Numbered from the stretch's first letter, positions 44,089 through 53,413 are shown. The stretch is DNA of 58,437 bases from Leptolyngbya sp. Heron Island J (GCF_000482245.1 NZ_AWNH01000109.1:1-58437), one strand, 5' to 3'. Notes: generated by a model not told the origin, from the letters alone. Numbers and translations are program-made.

Positions 44089-46794
44089 ATGCTCTATCCT
44101 ATTAAAATTGCTGATATTGATCTGAGCCAGCCCATTCAGAATGTTGAAAATCTAGAGGGATATATCGCCTTTAAAGGTCTAGTACGCGTTAGGGAAAGAA
44201 TCTTAGGATATATTCAGCTGCCCATTACCAACGACTCTGTAGCGGCAGAGGCTATTACTTATGCGGTTATGGAGCAACATAGTTGGGGCTTTATTGAAAC
44301 TTTTTTACGTAACCGTTTAGCTGCAGGTGATAAAGAAAATACCTTTAATTTTCACAATTTATTTGATGATAGGACAGACCTTGTTGCTCAAGCATATCCG
44401 TTTGTCACTGTAGCCGTATGCACTCGAGATCGGGCTGCAGACTTAGCGTTATGTCTACAAGGATTGGCCGCTGTTGACTATCCCCATTTTGAAGTCCTCG
44501 TCGTCGACAATGCACCGACCAATGACGACACTCGTCAGCTATTAGAACAAGAGTTTCCACAGTTTCGTTATGTTTGTGAGCCCAGACCTGGACTAGACTG
44601 GGCCAGAAATCGAGCAATTTTTGAAGCTAAAGGCGACATCATTGCCTATACAGATGATGATGTGGTTGTTGATCAGTACTGGGTTAAGTCCCTGGCCAGG
44701 GTCTTTGCCGACAATGATGATGTGATGGCAGTGACCGGACTGGTTGTTCCCTACGAACTGGAAACAGAGTCCCAGGTTCTATTCGAAACCTATGGCGGCT
44801 TTGGTCGTGGATTTGAGCGCAAGTGGTATCGTCCTACAAATCAACGGCTCCCCTATCAGTGGTTGGGGGCAGGGCAATTTGGTACAGGAGCCAACATGGC
44901 CTATCGTCGTTCGGTGTTTGAAGAGATTGGCTATTTTGATCCTGCTTTAGATGTGGGTACCGTCACCAATGGTGGCGGGGATCTGGAAATGTTCTTTCGT
45001 GTCTTGAAAGAAGGTCACACCCTTGTCTACGAACCTGATGCCATGGTGAGACATCGTCATCGACGTGACTACGCTAAATTAAGGTCTCAGATTGCTAATA
45101 ATGGCATTGGTTTATTTTCCTATTTTAGCCGTGCTTCAAGCTATTACCCTGATGAAAAAGGAAGCTTTTATAAATTGAGTATATGGTGGCTATGGTGGTG
45201 GAATCTGCGTCGATTGCTGTTTTCCTATCTCCATCCATTCCGATTTCCTAAAGATCTAATCATTGCCGAGTTTCTCGGCTGTTTCCAAAGTTTGGGACGT
45301 TATTGGCAAGCCCACAAAAATGCTCAAAAAATTGCTAAAGACTTTCCGGCTGAACCACAATTTTTAGCCTCCCGTAAACGAGCAACGACACCTGACAACC
45401 AGCCTCGAAAAGTAGGGACTGCTATTCGTAATATTGACCTCAGTCAACCCTTAGAGCCGCTCACGGATGTTGTCACCTACAGTGACGTTCAGATTTTTGC
45501 CACTTGGCAAGGTCAGTCTCTAGGGAATATCTATATTGCCAACAGCTATCAACCGATTAGCGTTAGTCGATTAACAGAGGTGTTAACAGCTGCCTTCGGA
45601 CTTAAGATCCTCGAACTGGTCTATCAATTCAATTCCGAAGAAGTGTGGACCAACTTGCTATCAACTATGAAAGCAAAAATCACATCCAGCCACGGGCGCA
45701 AGGCGCAGCAATTGACCTTGCCCGTGGATGTGTCTGTATCTGTTGTTTTAGCGACCTATGATCGACCCGACGATCTTCGCAAATGTTTAGAGAGTTTGGT
45801 GAGCCAAAAGTCGAAGCGGGAGATAGAAATCATTGTTGTTGATAACAATCCAAAATCAGAGTTAACTCCTCCGGTAGTGGCGGAATTTCCAACAGTTAAA
45901 CTAGTCAATCAGATACGCCAGGGTCTTGCCTATGCCCGTAATGCCGGTATATCTGCTAGTAAGGGCGATATCGTTATTGCCACTGATGATGATGTCACCA
46001 TGCCACCTACCTGGCTAGAAACTCTGGTGGCTCCGTTTTCTCGCCCTGATGTTGCTGTAGTCACAGGTAATGTCTTGCCTGTTGAGCTAGAAACCCAGGC
46101 CCAACATCTTTTTGAAAGCTATGGTGGTTTAGGGCGAGGCTTCACTGCCTATGAGGTTGGTGGAGATTGGTTTGAAGAGAATCCATTGCGGACAGTGCCC
46201 ACCTGGAACCTGGGGGCAACCGCCAATGCTGCCTTTAAAAAATCGATATTTGCCGATCCTAAGATTGGCCTGATGTATGAAGCATTAGGGCCTGGTACCC
46301 CTGCTGGAGGCTGTGGTGAAGACACCTATGTTTTTTATAAATCTCTCAAAGCGGGTTACACCCTGGTCTACACTCCAGATGCCTACGTCTGGCACAGACA
46401 TCGTCGCACTATGCAAGCCCTCAAGCGACAAATCTTTCACTACAGTAAAGGTCATGTTGCTTATCATTTAACCACTCTGATAAAAGACAAGGATTTGAGA
46501 GTCTTGGCTAGACTTTTTGTGGGGTTGCCACTGGCGCATCTATCACGTATCTACTACCGCATGAGAGGACTAAGCACATACCCAATTTCGTTTATTTTAT
46601 TGGAAATACGCGGCAATCTGATGGCACCCTTGGGATTAGTGCTATCCCATTGGCGCACTAAGAGAATAGGAACAACCCAACCGTTATCTCTAACAAGTAG
46701 AGAACCAGGAGAGCTAGATCATCTCACTGCTGAAAAACCTTTAAGTGACTTGGTGTCTCAGAAAGCCTTAGTGACCAGTCTTAATCAAGAGTGA
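44089..46794 (+). CDS. Tandem double GT2 glycosyltransferase
   Basis: This 901-residue protein consists of two homologous modules, each with a small N-terminal domain and a GT2 domain. Module 1 begins IADIDLSQPIQNVENLEGYI with GT2 from about residue 105 (FVTVAVCTRDRAADL, IAYTDDDVVVDQYW, FETYGGFGRGF, VRHRHRRDYAKL). Module 2 begins IRNIDLSQPLEPLTDVVTY at about 446 with GT2 from 548 (VSVVLATYDRPDDLRKCL, IVIATDDDVTMPPTW, FESYGGLGRGF, WHRHRRTMQAL). Both keep DDD and RHRR motifs, so both may be active. A bifunctional polymerising role is possible. It sits 7 bp before wzm. Confidence 0.88.
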   Translation: MLYPIKIADIDLSQPIQNVENLEGYIAFKGLVRVRERILGYIQLPITNDSVAAEAITYAVMEQHSWGFIETFLRNRLAAGDKENTFNFHNLFDDRTDLVAQAYPFVTVAVCTRDRAADLALCLQGLAAVDYPHFEVLVVDNAPTNDDTRQLLEQEFPQFRYVCEPRPGLDWARNRAIFEAKGDIIAYTDDDVVVDQYWVKSLARVFADNDDVMAVTGLVVPYELETESQVLFETYGGFGRGFERKWYRPTNQRLPYQWLGAGQFGTGANMAYRRSVFEEIGYFDPALDVGTVTNGGGDLEMFFRVLKEGHTLVYEPDAMVRHRHRRDYAKLRSQIANNGIGLFSYFSRASSYYPDEKGSFYKLSIWWLWWWNLRRLLFSYLHPFRFPKDLIIAEFLGCFQSLGRYWQAHKNAQKIAKDFPAEPQFLASRKRATTPDNQPRKVGTAIRNIDLSQPLEPLTDVVTYSDVQIFATWQGQSLGNIYIANSYQPISVSRLTEVLTAAFGLKILELVYQFNSEEVWTNLLSTMKAKITSSHGRKAQQLTLPVDVSVSVVLATYDRPDDLRKCLESLVSQKSKREIEIIVVDNNPKSELTPPVVAEFPTVKLVNQIRQGLAYARNAGISASKGDIVIATDDDVTMPPTWLETLVAPFSRPDVAVVTGNVLPVELETQAQHLFESYGGLGRGFTAYEVGGDWFEENPLRTVPTWNLGATANAAFKKSIFADPKIGLMYEALGPGTPAGGCGEDTYVFYKSLKAGYTLVYTPDAYVWHRHRRTMQALKRQIFHYSKGHVAYHLTTLIKDKDLRVLARLFVGLPLAHLSRIYYRMRGLSTYPISFILLEIRGNLMAPLGLVLSHWRTKRIGTTQPLSLTSREPGELDHLTAEKPLSDLVSQKALVTSLNQE

Positions 46795-46801
46795 GCCAGC
46801 T

Positions 46802-47602
46802 ATGTTTTTGCCTCAGACCTCTGTAAGCCAACCCCTGCAGAGAAAATTTATATATCAGTATGACCTTACCCGTGAGCTGGTTGCACGGGATATGAAACTG
46901 CTTTATAAACGCTCTATTTTTGGAGTGGGGTGGACTCTAATTGCCCCATTACTAAATCTAGCGGTATTTGTTTTTGTATTTCAGGTTGTTTTGGTTTTGG
47001 ATGTTCCTAATTATTCATCCTATGTTTTTACAGGTTTATTGGTTTGGACATGGTTCCAGACCTCACTCTTTCAATCAGCCGGGGTGATCATTTCAAATCG
47101 AGCTTTGATTCGTCAACCGGGCTTTCCCAAACCCATTCTGCCGGTGGTGATTGTGATGACAGGATTGGTCCATTTTGTCCTGGCTTTACCAATTCTGATC
47201 GTATTCTTGATGATTGATGGGATACAGCTCAGCTCGGTAATTTTTTTGTTGCCAGCCTTGCAACTGTTGCAATTTCTGCTCACGCTTAGCTTTGCTTATT
47301 TTCTAGCAGCTGTAAATGTCACCTTTAGAGATACTCAGCATACCCTAGGCGTATTGCTGCAAATGTTCTTTTATCTGACACCAATTTTTTACGACGTTGG
47401 TAATGTTCCCTCTGAGCTGCAATACCTGTATGGATTAAATCCCATGGTTCATCTGGTAACAGCGTATCGTTCTCTTTTAATTGATGGTGCTTTTCCGGCT
47501 CTGATGCCTCTGCTGTGGATAGGATTTGGCTCCTTAATCTTGTTACCTCTGGGTCACAAGCTGTTTCTAAATCAGAGCGGTCGTTTTGTTGAGGAGCTGT
47601 AG
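46802..47602 (+). CDS. wzm: ABC-2 type polysaccharide exporter permease (Wzm)
   Basis: This 266-residue membrane protein has about six helices and the ABC-2 polysaccharide export pattern: YDLTRELVARDMKLLYKRSI (the amphipathic N-terminus before TM1), GVGWTLIAPLLNLAVFVFVF, and FRDTQHTLGVLLQMFFYLTP. The last segment carries the RD..H and LTP motifs of Wzm/KpsM/TagG. It forms the inner-membrane channel for undecaprenyl-linked O-antigen or capsule chains. The stop codon is directly followed by the ATG of wzt. Confidence 0.93.
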   Translation: MFLPQTSVSQPLQRKFIYQYDLTRELVARDMKLLYKRSIFGVGWTLIAPLLNLAVFVFVFQVVLVLDVPNYSSYVFTGLLVWTWFQTSLFQSAGVIISNRALIRQPGFPKPILPVVIVMTGLVHFVLALPILIVFLMIDGIQLSSVIFLLPALQLLQFLLTLSFAYFLAAVNVTFRDTQHTLGVLLQMFFYLTPIFYDVGNVPSELQYLYGLNPMVHLVTAYRSLLIDGAFPALMPLLWIGFGSLILLPLGHKLFLNQSGRFVEEL

Positions 47603-48847
47603 ATGAACGGGACAGTTATTGCTGAAAACCTGGGTAAACGATTTAATTATTACGATGGTCACCGGCCTGCGACCATTATGGAGGCGGTCTTATCTGGGTT
47701 CAAATTGATGCAGCCCGTTAAGAAGTTTTGGGCGATCAGAGATGTCACCCTTGAAATTGCCCCCGGTGAGATGCTGGGAATTATTGGTAAAAATGGAGCT
47801 GGTAAATCTACACTGCTGCAGCTGCTGGGTGGAGTGATTCAGCCCGATGAAGGGCAAGTGATGATAGCTGGCCGTATTGGCGCGTTGTTAGATTTAGCGG
47901 CTGGTTTCCATTCAGACTTAACCGGTAGAGAAAATATTTATGTAACCGCTATTTCGGCTGGGTTGACCCGACGTGAAGTCAACCAGCGTTTATCCGAAAT
48001 CATTACTTTTTCCGAGCTTGAGAATTTTATTGATCTGCCTCTGAGAACCTATAGCACGGGCATGATGATGCGTTTAGCATTTTCTGTAGCTGTGCATACC
48101 GATCCTCAGGTAATGCTGGTGGATGAATTTCTCTCTGTTGGTGACTTGGCGTTTCAAACCAAATGTCTCAAGCGCATTCATGAGCTGAAGACACAGGGGT
48201 GTGCCATTGTCCTGGTTTCCCATAGCCCAGATCAAATTAAATCTTTGTGTGATAAAGCGCTGTGGCTGAGTCGAGGATATGTGGCTGCCTATGGTGATCC
48301 TGAAGTTGTGATTCAACAATATGTGGATGCTATGCAGCTAGAAACTCGTAAACGTACACCCACCAGCCATCCTGCGGTCAAAACAGCTTCAGGGTTTGAA
48401 CTCAAAGTCAACAAAAATCGATTTGGCTCCCTGGAAGCGGAGGTGATGGGTCTACAGATTCAAGCTCCCAATCAAGGGGATGTTGCCGAAGTGTATGGAG
48501 GCACGTCAATGAGGCTCCTGATTGACTATGTAGCGCATACTCCTGTGGAATCTCCTATATTTGGCATCAACATTAGTGACGCCAAAGGGATTAACTGTTA
48601 TCAGACCAATACCAATACAGCAGATGTGGCCTTACCAACAATTCAGGGGCAGGGACGCATTGCCCTGGAAATTGAGTGCCCTAGTCTGGAAACAGGCCAC
48701 TACTTTGTTGATGTTGGGATCTATGAGAAGGATTGGGCCTATGCCTATGATTTTCACTGGCAGGTTTATCCAATTGTGATTCGAGCCTCTAAGGTTGAAA
48801 GGTCTGCTGCCAAGTCATTTCAAAAATGGGAGCTACTGAGTGTTTAG
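47603..48847 (+). CDS. wzt: ABC transporter ATPase with Wzt C-terminal carbohydrate-binding domain
   Basis: This 414-residue protein has an NBD with Walker A IIGKNGAGKSTLL, the family sequence LLDLAAGFHSDLTGRENIY, the variant signature LRTYSTGMMMRLAFS, Walker B VMLVDEFLSVGD and VSHSPDQIKSLCDKALWL. From about residue 265 a beta-rich Wzt_C domain follows (FELKVNKNRFGSLEAEVMGL, then HYFVDVGIYEKDW). In O9a-type systems this domain recognises the chain terminus before export. GAGGAG precedes the ATG with no gap after wzm. The pair marks an ABC-dependent export cluster. Confidence 0.95.
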   Translation: MNGTVIAENLGKRFNYYDGHRPATIMEAVLSGFKLMQPVKKFWAIRDVTLEIAPGEMLGIIGKNGAGKSTLLQLLGGVIQPDEGQVMIAGRIGALLDLAAGFHSDLTGRENIYVTAISAGLTRREVNQRLSEIITFSELENFIDLPLRTYSTGMMMRLAFSVAVHTDPQVMLVDEFLSVGDLAFQTKCLKRIHELKTQGCAIVLVSHSPDQIKSLCDKALWLSRGYVAAYGDPEVVIQQYVDAMQLETRKRTPTSHPAVKTASGFELKVNKNRFGSLEAEVMGLQIQAPNQGDVAEVYGGTSMRLLIDYVAHTPVESPIFGINISDAKGINCYQTNTNTADVALPTIQGQGRIALEIECPSLETGHYFVDVGIYEKDWAYAYDFHWQVYPIVIRASKVERSAAKSFQKWELLSV

Positions 48848-48908
48848 GGGTGGTTAGAGATGCTGTTAGTTACCTGCCCAGACACGGTTGACCATAAGGG
48901 GACGTCTT

Positions 48909-50486
48909 ATGAAAATCAAAAATCTTTCGAACTATATATTAATTCTTATTTTGGCCGCTGCAGCGGTTTTACGGTTTAACAATATCAATCAACCCTTTAT
49001 TGATGCATTTAGCTGGCCCCAGGCGAATACAGCTATGATTGCTGATAATTTCTTTCGGGTTGATTGGAATTTTTTACATCCACAGGTAAGTTGGGGCGGA
49101 GATGATCCTAACTATCAGGCTCGGGAATTTCCGACGGTTAGCTATATTGCCGGTACGCTTTACTTTTTGCTAGGGGAGCATGAGTGGGTAGGGCGTGCTG
49201 TTGTGGTGTTATTTGGTTTATGGGGGATTTTTGCTTTTTATAAGTTGGTTACCCATATTAGAGATACCAAAACAGCTTTGGTCAGCGCTGCTGTGCTGGC
49301 AATTATGCCGGGTAGTATTTTTGTTGATCGGTCGTTCTTAAGTGATCCGGCTATGGTGGCCTTGGTGACTACTAGCTTTTGGATGTTGTTGGTCTATTTG
49401 CGGACGGGACGTGAGCTTTACCTGGTACTTGCTGGCGTTACAGGTGCATGGGGGGTGGCCTCAAAATACATCGGGCTGGTAATTGTGTTACCGATGGTCT
49501 ACGCCATTGGTAGTTATGTACGGCAGTCTTCTGGCCGCGACCGTTATAGTATTACGGCTTTAGGGACGTTTGGTTTTTTTGTGCTTGAAGCGGCGATCTT
49601 TAACTTACTTTGGGCCTATCGGCTAAATCCTACCCATACAGAACAGCCATTATTGGGTGTAGAGAGTTCGGTTTGGGAAGATGGGATAGGGACATGGTTA
49701 GACCAAAGTTATTTTTTGGCCGAGCTTTGGCAGATATTGAATGGGTGGCTGTGGACAACACCTATTTTGTTGTTAGTTCTAGTGGGTCTATGCTTACCAG
49801 GGGTGAACCAAAAAGGTGAGAAAAAAACTCGATGCAAATATGTCACACCTCTACCGTGGTTATTTCATGTTTGGCTATTAGCATTGGGCGTTTTTTATAT
49901 ATTTTGTGCGAAAGAGCTTGTCTATTATCCCTGGACGCTTGCTATCCTCAACCCAGCTGCTGCCGCCTTATCTGGCCATGCTATTGTCCAACTAATATCA
50001 TTTATCACGTCAAAAAAACAATCTGCCCTTTCGGTAGTGTTGATGTTGTTTTTTCTATTTTTTATTGGATTTAATGGCCATAAGGCGACTGGTTGGCTTT
50101 ATCAAGCCTATGCCCAAGAAAGTTATGAAATGGGTTTGGAGCTCAGGCAAATTACACAACCTCATGAGATGATTGTGACTTTGGCGAATACTATCGATGA
50201 TCCGATTGCACTCTACTATAGTCAGCGTCGAGGCTGGGCGTTCTCACGGGCTGTTGAAACTAAAGGGCGTGCCTGGAATCAGTTATCTGAAGATGATAAT
50301 AAGTCGATCTTAATGTTTGAGCGTCTGCGGCTTCAAGGGGCAGACTGGCTAGGTATTGTTGATGAGCGTAGAAAAGACTTTTGGGTGAATCATCCAAAAT
50401 TGGTAGATCATATCAATCGTACCTGCCATTTTCAGGAAAAAACATCTAAATGGGTGCTTTATAAGGTTCCCGGTGAGGTGGCTTGA
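48909..50486 (+). CDS. GT39-like polyprenyl-sugar glycosyltransferase (PMT_2/ArnT type)
   Basis: This integral membrane protein of about 525 residues has roughly ten helices. The first loop carries FIDAFSWPQANTAMIADNFF, where the acidic residue near the start is typical of the PMT/ArnT catalytic loop; EFPTVSYIAGTLYFLLG and SVFVDRSFLSDP-like segments follow. Enzymes of this family transfer sugars from polyprenyl phosphate donors on the periplasmic side. I use ATG 48909, preceded by AAGGGG; a TTG at 48888 is open but unsupported. It ends the second polysaccharide block. Confidence 0.8.
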   Translation: MKIKNLSNYILILILAAAAVLRFNNINQPFIDAFSWPQANTAMIADNFFRVDWNFLHPQVSWGGDDPNYQAREFPTVSYIAGTLYFLLGEHEWVGRAVVVLFGLWGIFAFYKLVTHIRDTKTALVSAAVLAIMPGSIFVDRSFLSDPAMVALVTTSFWMLLVYLRTGRELYLVLAGVTGAWGVASKYIGLVIVLPMVYAIGSYVRQSSGRDRYSITALGTFGFFVLEAAIFNLLWAYRLNPTHTEQPLLGVESSVWEDGIGTWLDQSYFLAELWQILNGWLWTTPILLLVLVGLCLPGVNQKGEKKTRCKYVTPLPWLFHVWLLALGVFYIFCAKELVYYPWTLAILNPAAAALSGHAIVQLISFITSKKQSALSVVLMLFFLFFIGFNGHKATGWLYQAYAQESYEMGLELRQITQPHEMIVTLANTIDDPIALYYSQRRGWAFSRAVETKGRAWNQLSEDDNKSILMFERLRLQGADWLGIVDERRKDFWVNHPKLVDHINRTCHFQEKTSKWVLYKVPGEVA

Positions 50487-50534
50487 TGCCCTATGGGACT
50501 GGGCAGGCTAACTCTGCCAGCTGATGTTCGAATA

Positions 50535-50570
50535 GCCCTCACCCCAGCCCTCTCCCAGAGGGAGAGGGAG
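50535..50570. repeat. REP-like GC-rich hairpin (CCCTCACCCCAGCCCTCTCC type)
   Basis: The sequence ccctcaccccagccctctcc followed by cagagggagagggag contains a perfect 9-bp stem CCCTCTCCC (50548-50556)/GGGAGAGGG (50560-50568) with loop AGA. Very similar strings recur in intergenic regions of many cyanobacteria and other bacteria. It lies between convergent genes and could stop transcription from both sides. Confidence 0.65.
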
Positions 50571-50596
50571 CCAGATTCAAAGTCCTTCTGCGATCG

Positions 50597-52897
50597 CTAA
50601 GTGGGACCATTAAAATCAGCGGCTGTCAGTGTGCCCGTAAACCCAGTCAGCTCCAGCAAAATATCATCGTCGGCCCAAACCCAGGTACTACCCGAACTGT
50701 TGACTTGACTGAGATCTTCAAAGTTCATTCCTGCCTGTAGCTCAAAATAGTCGCTGCCTTGGGCAAAATCGCCAACCGATAACCAACCATTCCCTGTGTG
50801 GACCACAAACATATCGTCGCCTGCTTCCCCAAAGGCAACATCATAATCTGTGGCTCCCCCAGCATTGGTGCCGAGATCAATCCGATCATTGCCGGAGCCA
50901 GCCTGCACCCAGTCATTACCTGAGCCAGTGGTAATATCTTTAGCCCCATCCGCTGCACCAACCCCGTTGGCCATATAAACAACATTGTTGCCATTGCCCA
51001 AAATAACAGTGTCACCACCTGTACCTAAACCAATGGTGTTATTACCAGCGCTAGAAACAATTCGATTGTTGCCATTGACTATCCAGGCGTTATCCTGACC
51101 TGTACCCAGGTCAATTGAGTTAATCTCTCCTGTTCCACTCAAGCCAGCCGTACTGTAGACAAAATCATTACCGTCCCCAGTGTCAACTACGGCTCCTCCT
51201 GCCGCTGTATTGATACCAACACGGTCATTACCAGCCGCAGTATAAATTGTATCTGAGCCTTCGGTACCCCCCCAAACGTTGTCTGCACCCTCGGTAGCGA
51301 TGAGAATATCGTCTGGGTTTGCTGTGCCGTCGGTATTGCTGAGCAGATTACCAGCATAGGCCGTGCCGTTATTCCATACCTTGCCAGCCAGAGTACCCTC
51401 TTTGACGTATCCTGTTGCCGAGGAGCCATTGTCGGTAACAGGAGGCTGTTTATAGATACCCTGCAGTCGGGCTAAGGCTCCAGTCAGGCCAGCATTATAG
51501 TCCAGTGCTACTTCATTGCCCTGGAAATTAGTACGCAGATCCTCATAGGCAAAATCGTCATTGCGGGTTGGTCCCCCCACTAAAGCACCCTGGATAATAT
51601 TAGTGTTAGGTTGAGACGTATCGCTGTAGGCCTGCCACCCGCTAATGCCATGGGCTCCCCGGTGATGTGGCTGCAGTGCATAGGAGTCACCAAAGCCAAT
51701 CATATAGCTAAAGTTGAGAGGATTATCCCCCAGAATATAGTTGATTTGTTGTTCGGCAAAAGCACCATAGCCGCCATCGCCCGCATTGACAGTGTCGCTG
51801 TAGAGACCTGCCAGGAAGGCCGTATTGGCGGTGTAGCGTAGGGAGCCCCAGCCGCCAAGCTCTTGTGGCCAGGCAAGCCCGCCGGGAGTATAGCTAATCC
51901 CACCACCGGGCAACCAATAATCCAACCAGGTTTCCACATCAGTGGTGTACTGACTATCTCCGGTTAGCTGGGCTAACAAAACAGCGGTGCCATGGTCTTT
52001 ACTATCCCAAGATTGGGTGCCGTCTAGCCAGAGCCCACCATAGTAGTTTTTGGCCTGATTGAGATAGGCCGTATCGGCATCCCCCGCATCAGCTAGAGAC
52101 TTATGTAGCCAGGCTGCACTCCAGGCCAGTTCGTCTTCATAGCTATAGGAGACATAAGCTCCATCAGGATTGCGAAACTCAACATTGTTGGGATTCCAAA
52201 GTGAATCTGAGTATTTGCCTCGTTGTTTCCCATTGGCGGCATTATGATCGGCATCGTCGGCAAACTTGTAGAGCTGAACCGCATTATCAAGCAGTTTGTT
52301 AGCGTAGTCTGAATCTGTAGGGCGAAAGATCATGGACGCGGATGCCATGGCAGCGGCTACTTCCGCTGCCAAATCAGAGCCGGGATGCTGGCTATCAATT
52401 TTGAAGGATGGCCGCTCGGTAACGTTGTCAACTTCTTCGGGAGGAACCCATTGACTGTGGTCTTCGACAATATCGCCCACCTGTCCCCACAATGCTTGGG
52501 TAACCCCGTTACTAGTTTCATGGGCATTGAGCAAAAAATCAGTGCCCCACTTAATAGTTTCTAGGGCTTCATCGAGTTGATTACTTTGTTCATAAGCCTC
52601 TCGGTATTCCAGGACACCCCAACTCAGCATGGTGAGGCTGCTGGCCATGGGAAACACAAATTTGACGTGGTCTCCGGCGTCAAAATAGCCACCTGAGAGA
52701 TCAACGCCCACATCTGAGCCATCATTGGTGACCGCATCACTGCGCCATGCAACTCGATTATCGTCTGGTAATTCTCCAGCTCGCTGAGCTTCGTAAAATA
52801 AAAGCGACTTTTCTAGTGCTTCACTGTAGTTAAATATAGAGTCTCTTGCTAGGGATGCTAAAGAAGCGCCATTATTATCAGAATTGTTAATTCCCAT
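50597..52897 (-). CDS. GH9 cellulase/endoglucanase with C-terminal RTX-like calcium-binding repeats
   Basis: This 766-residue enzyme has a GH9 domain over about 20-485. GGYFDAGDHVKF holds Asp73/Asp76 (general base), LQPHHRGAHG has His411/His412-Arg413, and NEVALDYNAGLTGALA has acid Glu462. After a short linker, about 230 residues form Gly/Asp/Asn-rich repeats (GSDTIYTAAGNDRVG, DTGDGNDFVYS, GSGNDWVQAGSGNDRIDLG) of RTX type, and the end is LLELTGFTGTLTAADFNG. There is no N-terminal signal peptide, so type I secretion through a C-terminal signal is expected. It should hydrolyse beta-1,4-glucans outside the cell. No type I secretion genes are in the window. Confidence 0.92.
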   Translation of the reverse strand: MGINNSDNNGASLASLARDSIFNYSEALEKSLLFYEAQRAGELPDDNRVAWRSDAVTNDGSDVGVDLSGGYFDAGDHVKFVFPMASSLTMLSWGVLEYREAYEQSNQLDEALETIKWGTDFLLNAHETSNGVTQALWGQVGDIVEDHSQWVPPEEVDNVTERPSFKIDSQHPGSDLAAEVAAAMASASMIFRPTDSDYANKLLDNAVQLYKFADDADHNAANGKQRGKYSDSLWNPNNVEFRNPDGAYVSYSYEDELAWSAAWLHKSLADAGDADTAYLNQAKNYYGGLWLDGTQSWDSKDHGTAVLLAQLTGDSQYTTDVETWLDYWLPGGGISYTPGGLAWPQELGGWGSLRYTANTAFLAGLYSDTVNAGDGGYGAFAEQQINYILGDNPLNFSYMIGFGDSYALQPHHRGAHGISGWQAYSDTSQPNTNIIQGALVGGPTRNDDFAYEDLRTNFQGNEVALDYNAGLTGALARLQGIYKQPPVTDNGSSATGYVKEGTLAGKVWNNGTAYAGNLLSNTDGTANPDDILIATEGADNVWGGTEGSDTIYTAAGNDRVGINTAAGGAVVDTGDGNDFVYSTAGLSGTGEINSIDLGTGQDNAWIVNGNNRIVSSAGNNTIGLGTGGDTVILGNGNNVVYMANGVGAADGAKDITTGSGNDWVQAGSGNDRIDLGTNAGGATDYDVAFGEAGDDMFVVHTGNGWLSVGDFAQGSDYFELQAGMNFEDLSQVNSSGSTWVWADDDILLELTGFTGTLTAADFNGPT

Positions 52898-53413
52898 TAT
52901 TTTTAAATCTCCGACTAGCTGACTCAGTGCTATAGGTTAAAAGTGTTATTCTGGCTTGGCAAAAACTTTACTAAAACAGTTTCAAAGATAATGCTGCTGC
53001 CGTATCACTAAACCGGCAAAAATTCGGGTATGACTCAGTGTTCTCAATAGAAGATCAGGACTTGAATGTGATTTTTAAGTACCTTTTAATCACTTCAGAG
53101 TAACAAAGAACACTTTTGCAACACCTACTTAAAAGTGTGATAACCGCGTATGCAAACGATAACGTTTAATGTGCTGCCAGCCATTAAATATGGTTCTGAA
53201 ATTATTGAGTACACCCCATTGATGCGATTCGGAGTACGAACCTACAGACCCCTCTAAAAAAGATATCCTGGATCACCCTAATATGGTGTCTACATATAGT
53301 AAAAAGCTTGTAATTATTGTATAAAGGTGCTCGGTTGAGCTCAGGACACATTGGGTGGAACGCGAGACTGGACGCGGTAGTGACAGTCAAATTCTGTCAC
53401 TAACCGTCAAACT
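52898..53413. promoter_or_regulatory. 516-bp upstream region of the GH9 gene with repeats and dyads
   Basis: No ORF is convincing. Visible structures are direct repeats TGACTCAGTG (52920-52929 and 53032-53041), a dyad ACACTTTT/AAAAGTGT (53110-53117 and 53131-53138), and a strong dyad TAGTGACAG/CTGTCACTA (53378-53386 and 53394-53402) close to the stop of the TPR gene. The GH9 promoter must lie here. Confidence 0.45.

Noticed and set aside
43035-50589. Stretch of about 7.5 kb with no GCGATCGC, possibly foreign
   Set aside because: Another HIP1-free stretch of more than 6 kb occurs at 22.6-29.2 kb over ordinary genes, so the gap alone does not support transfer.
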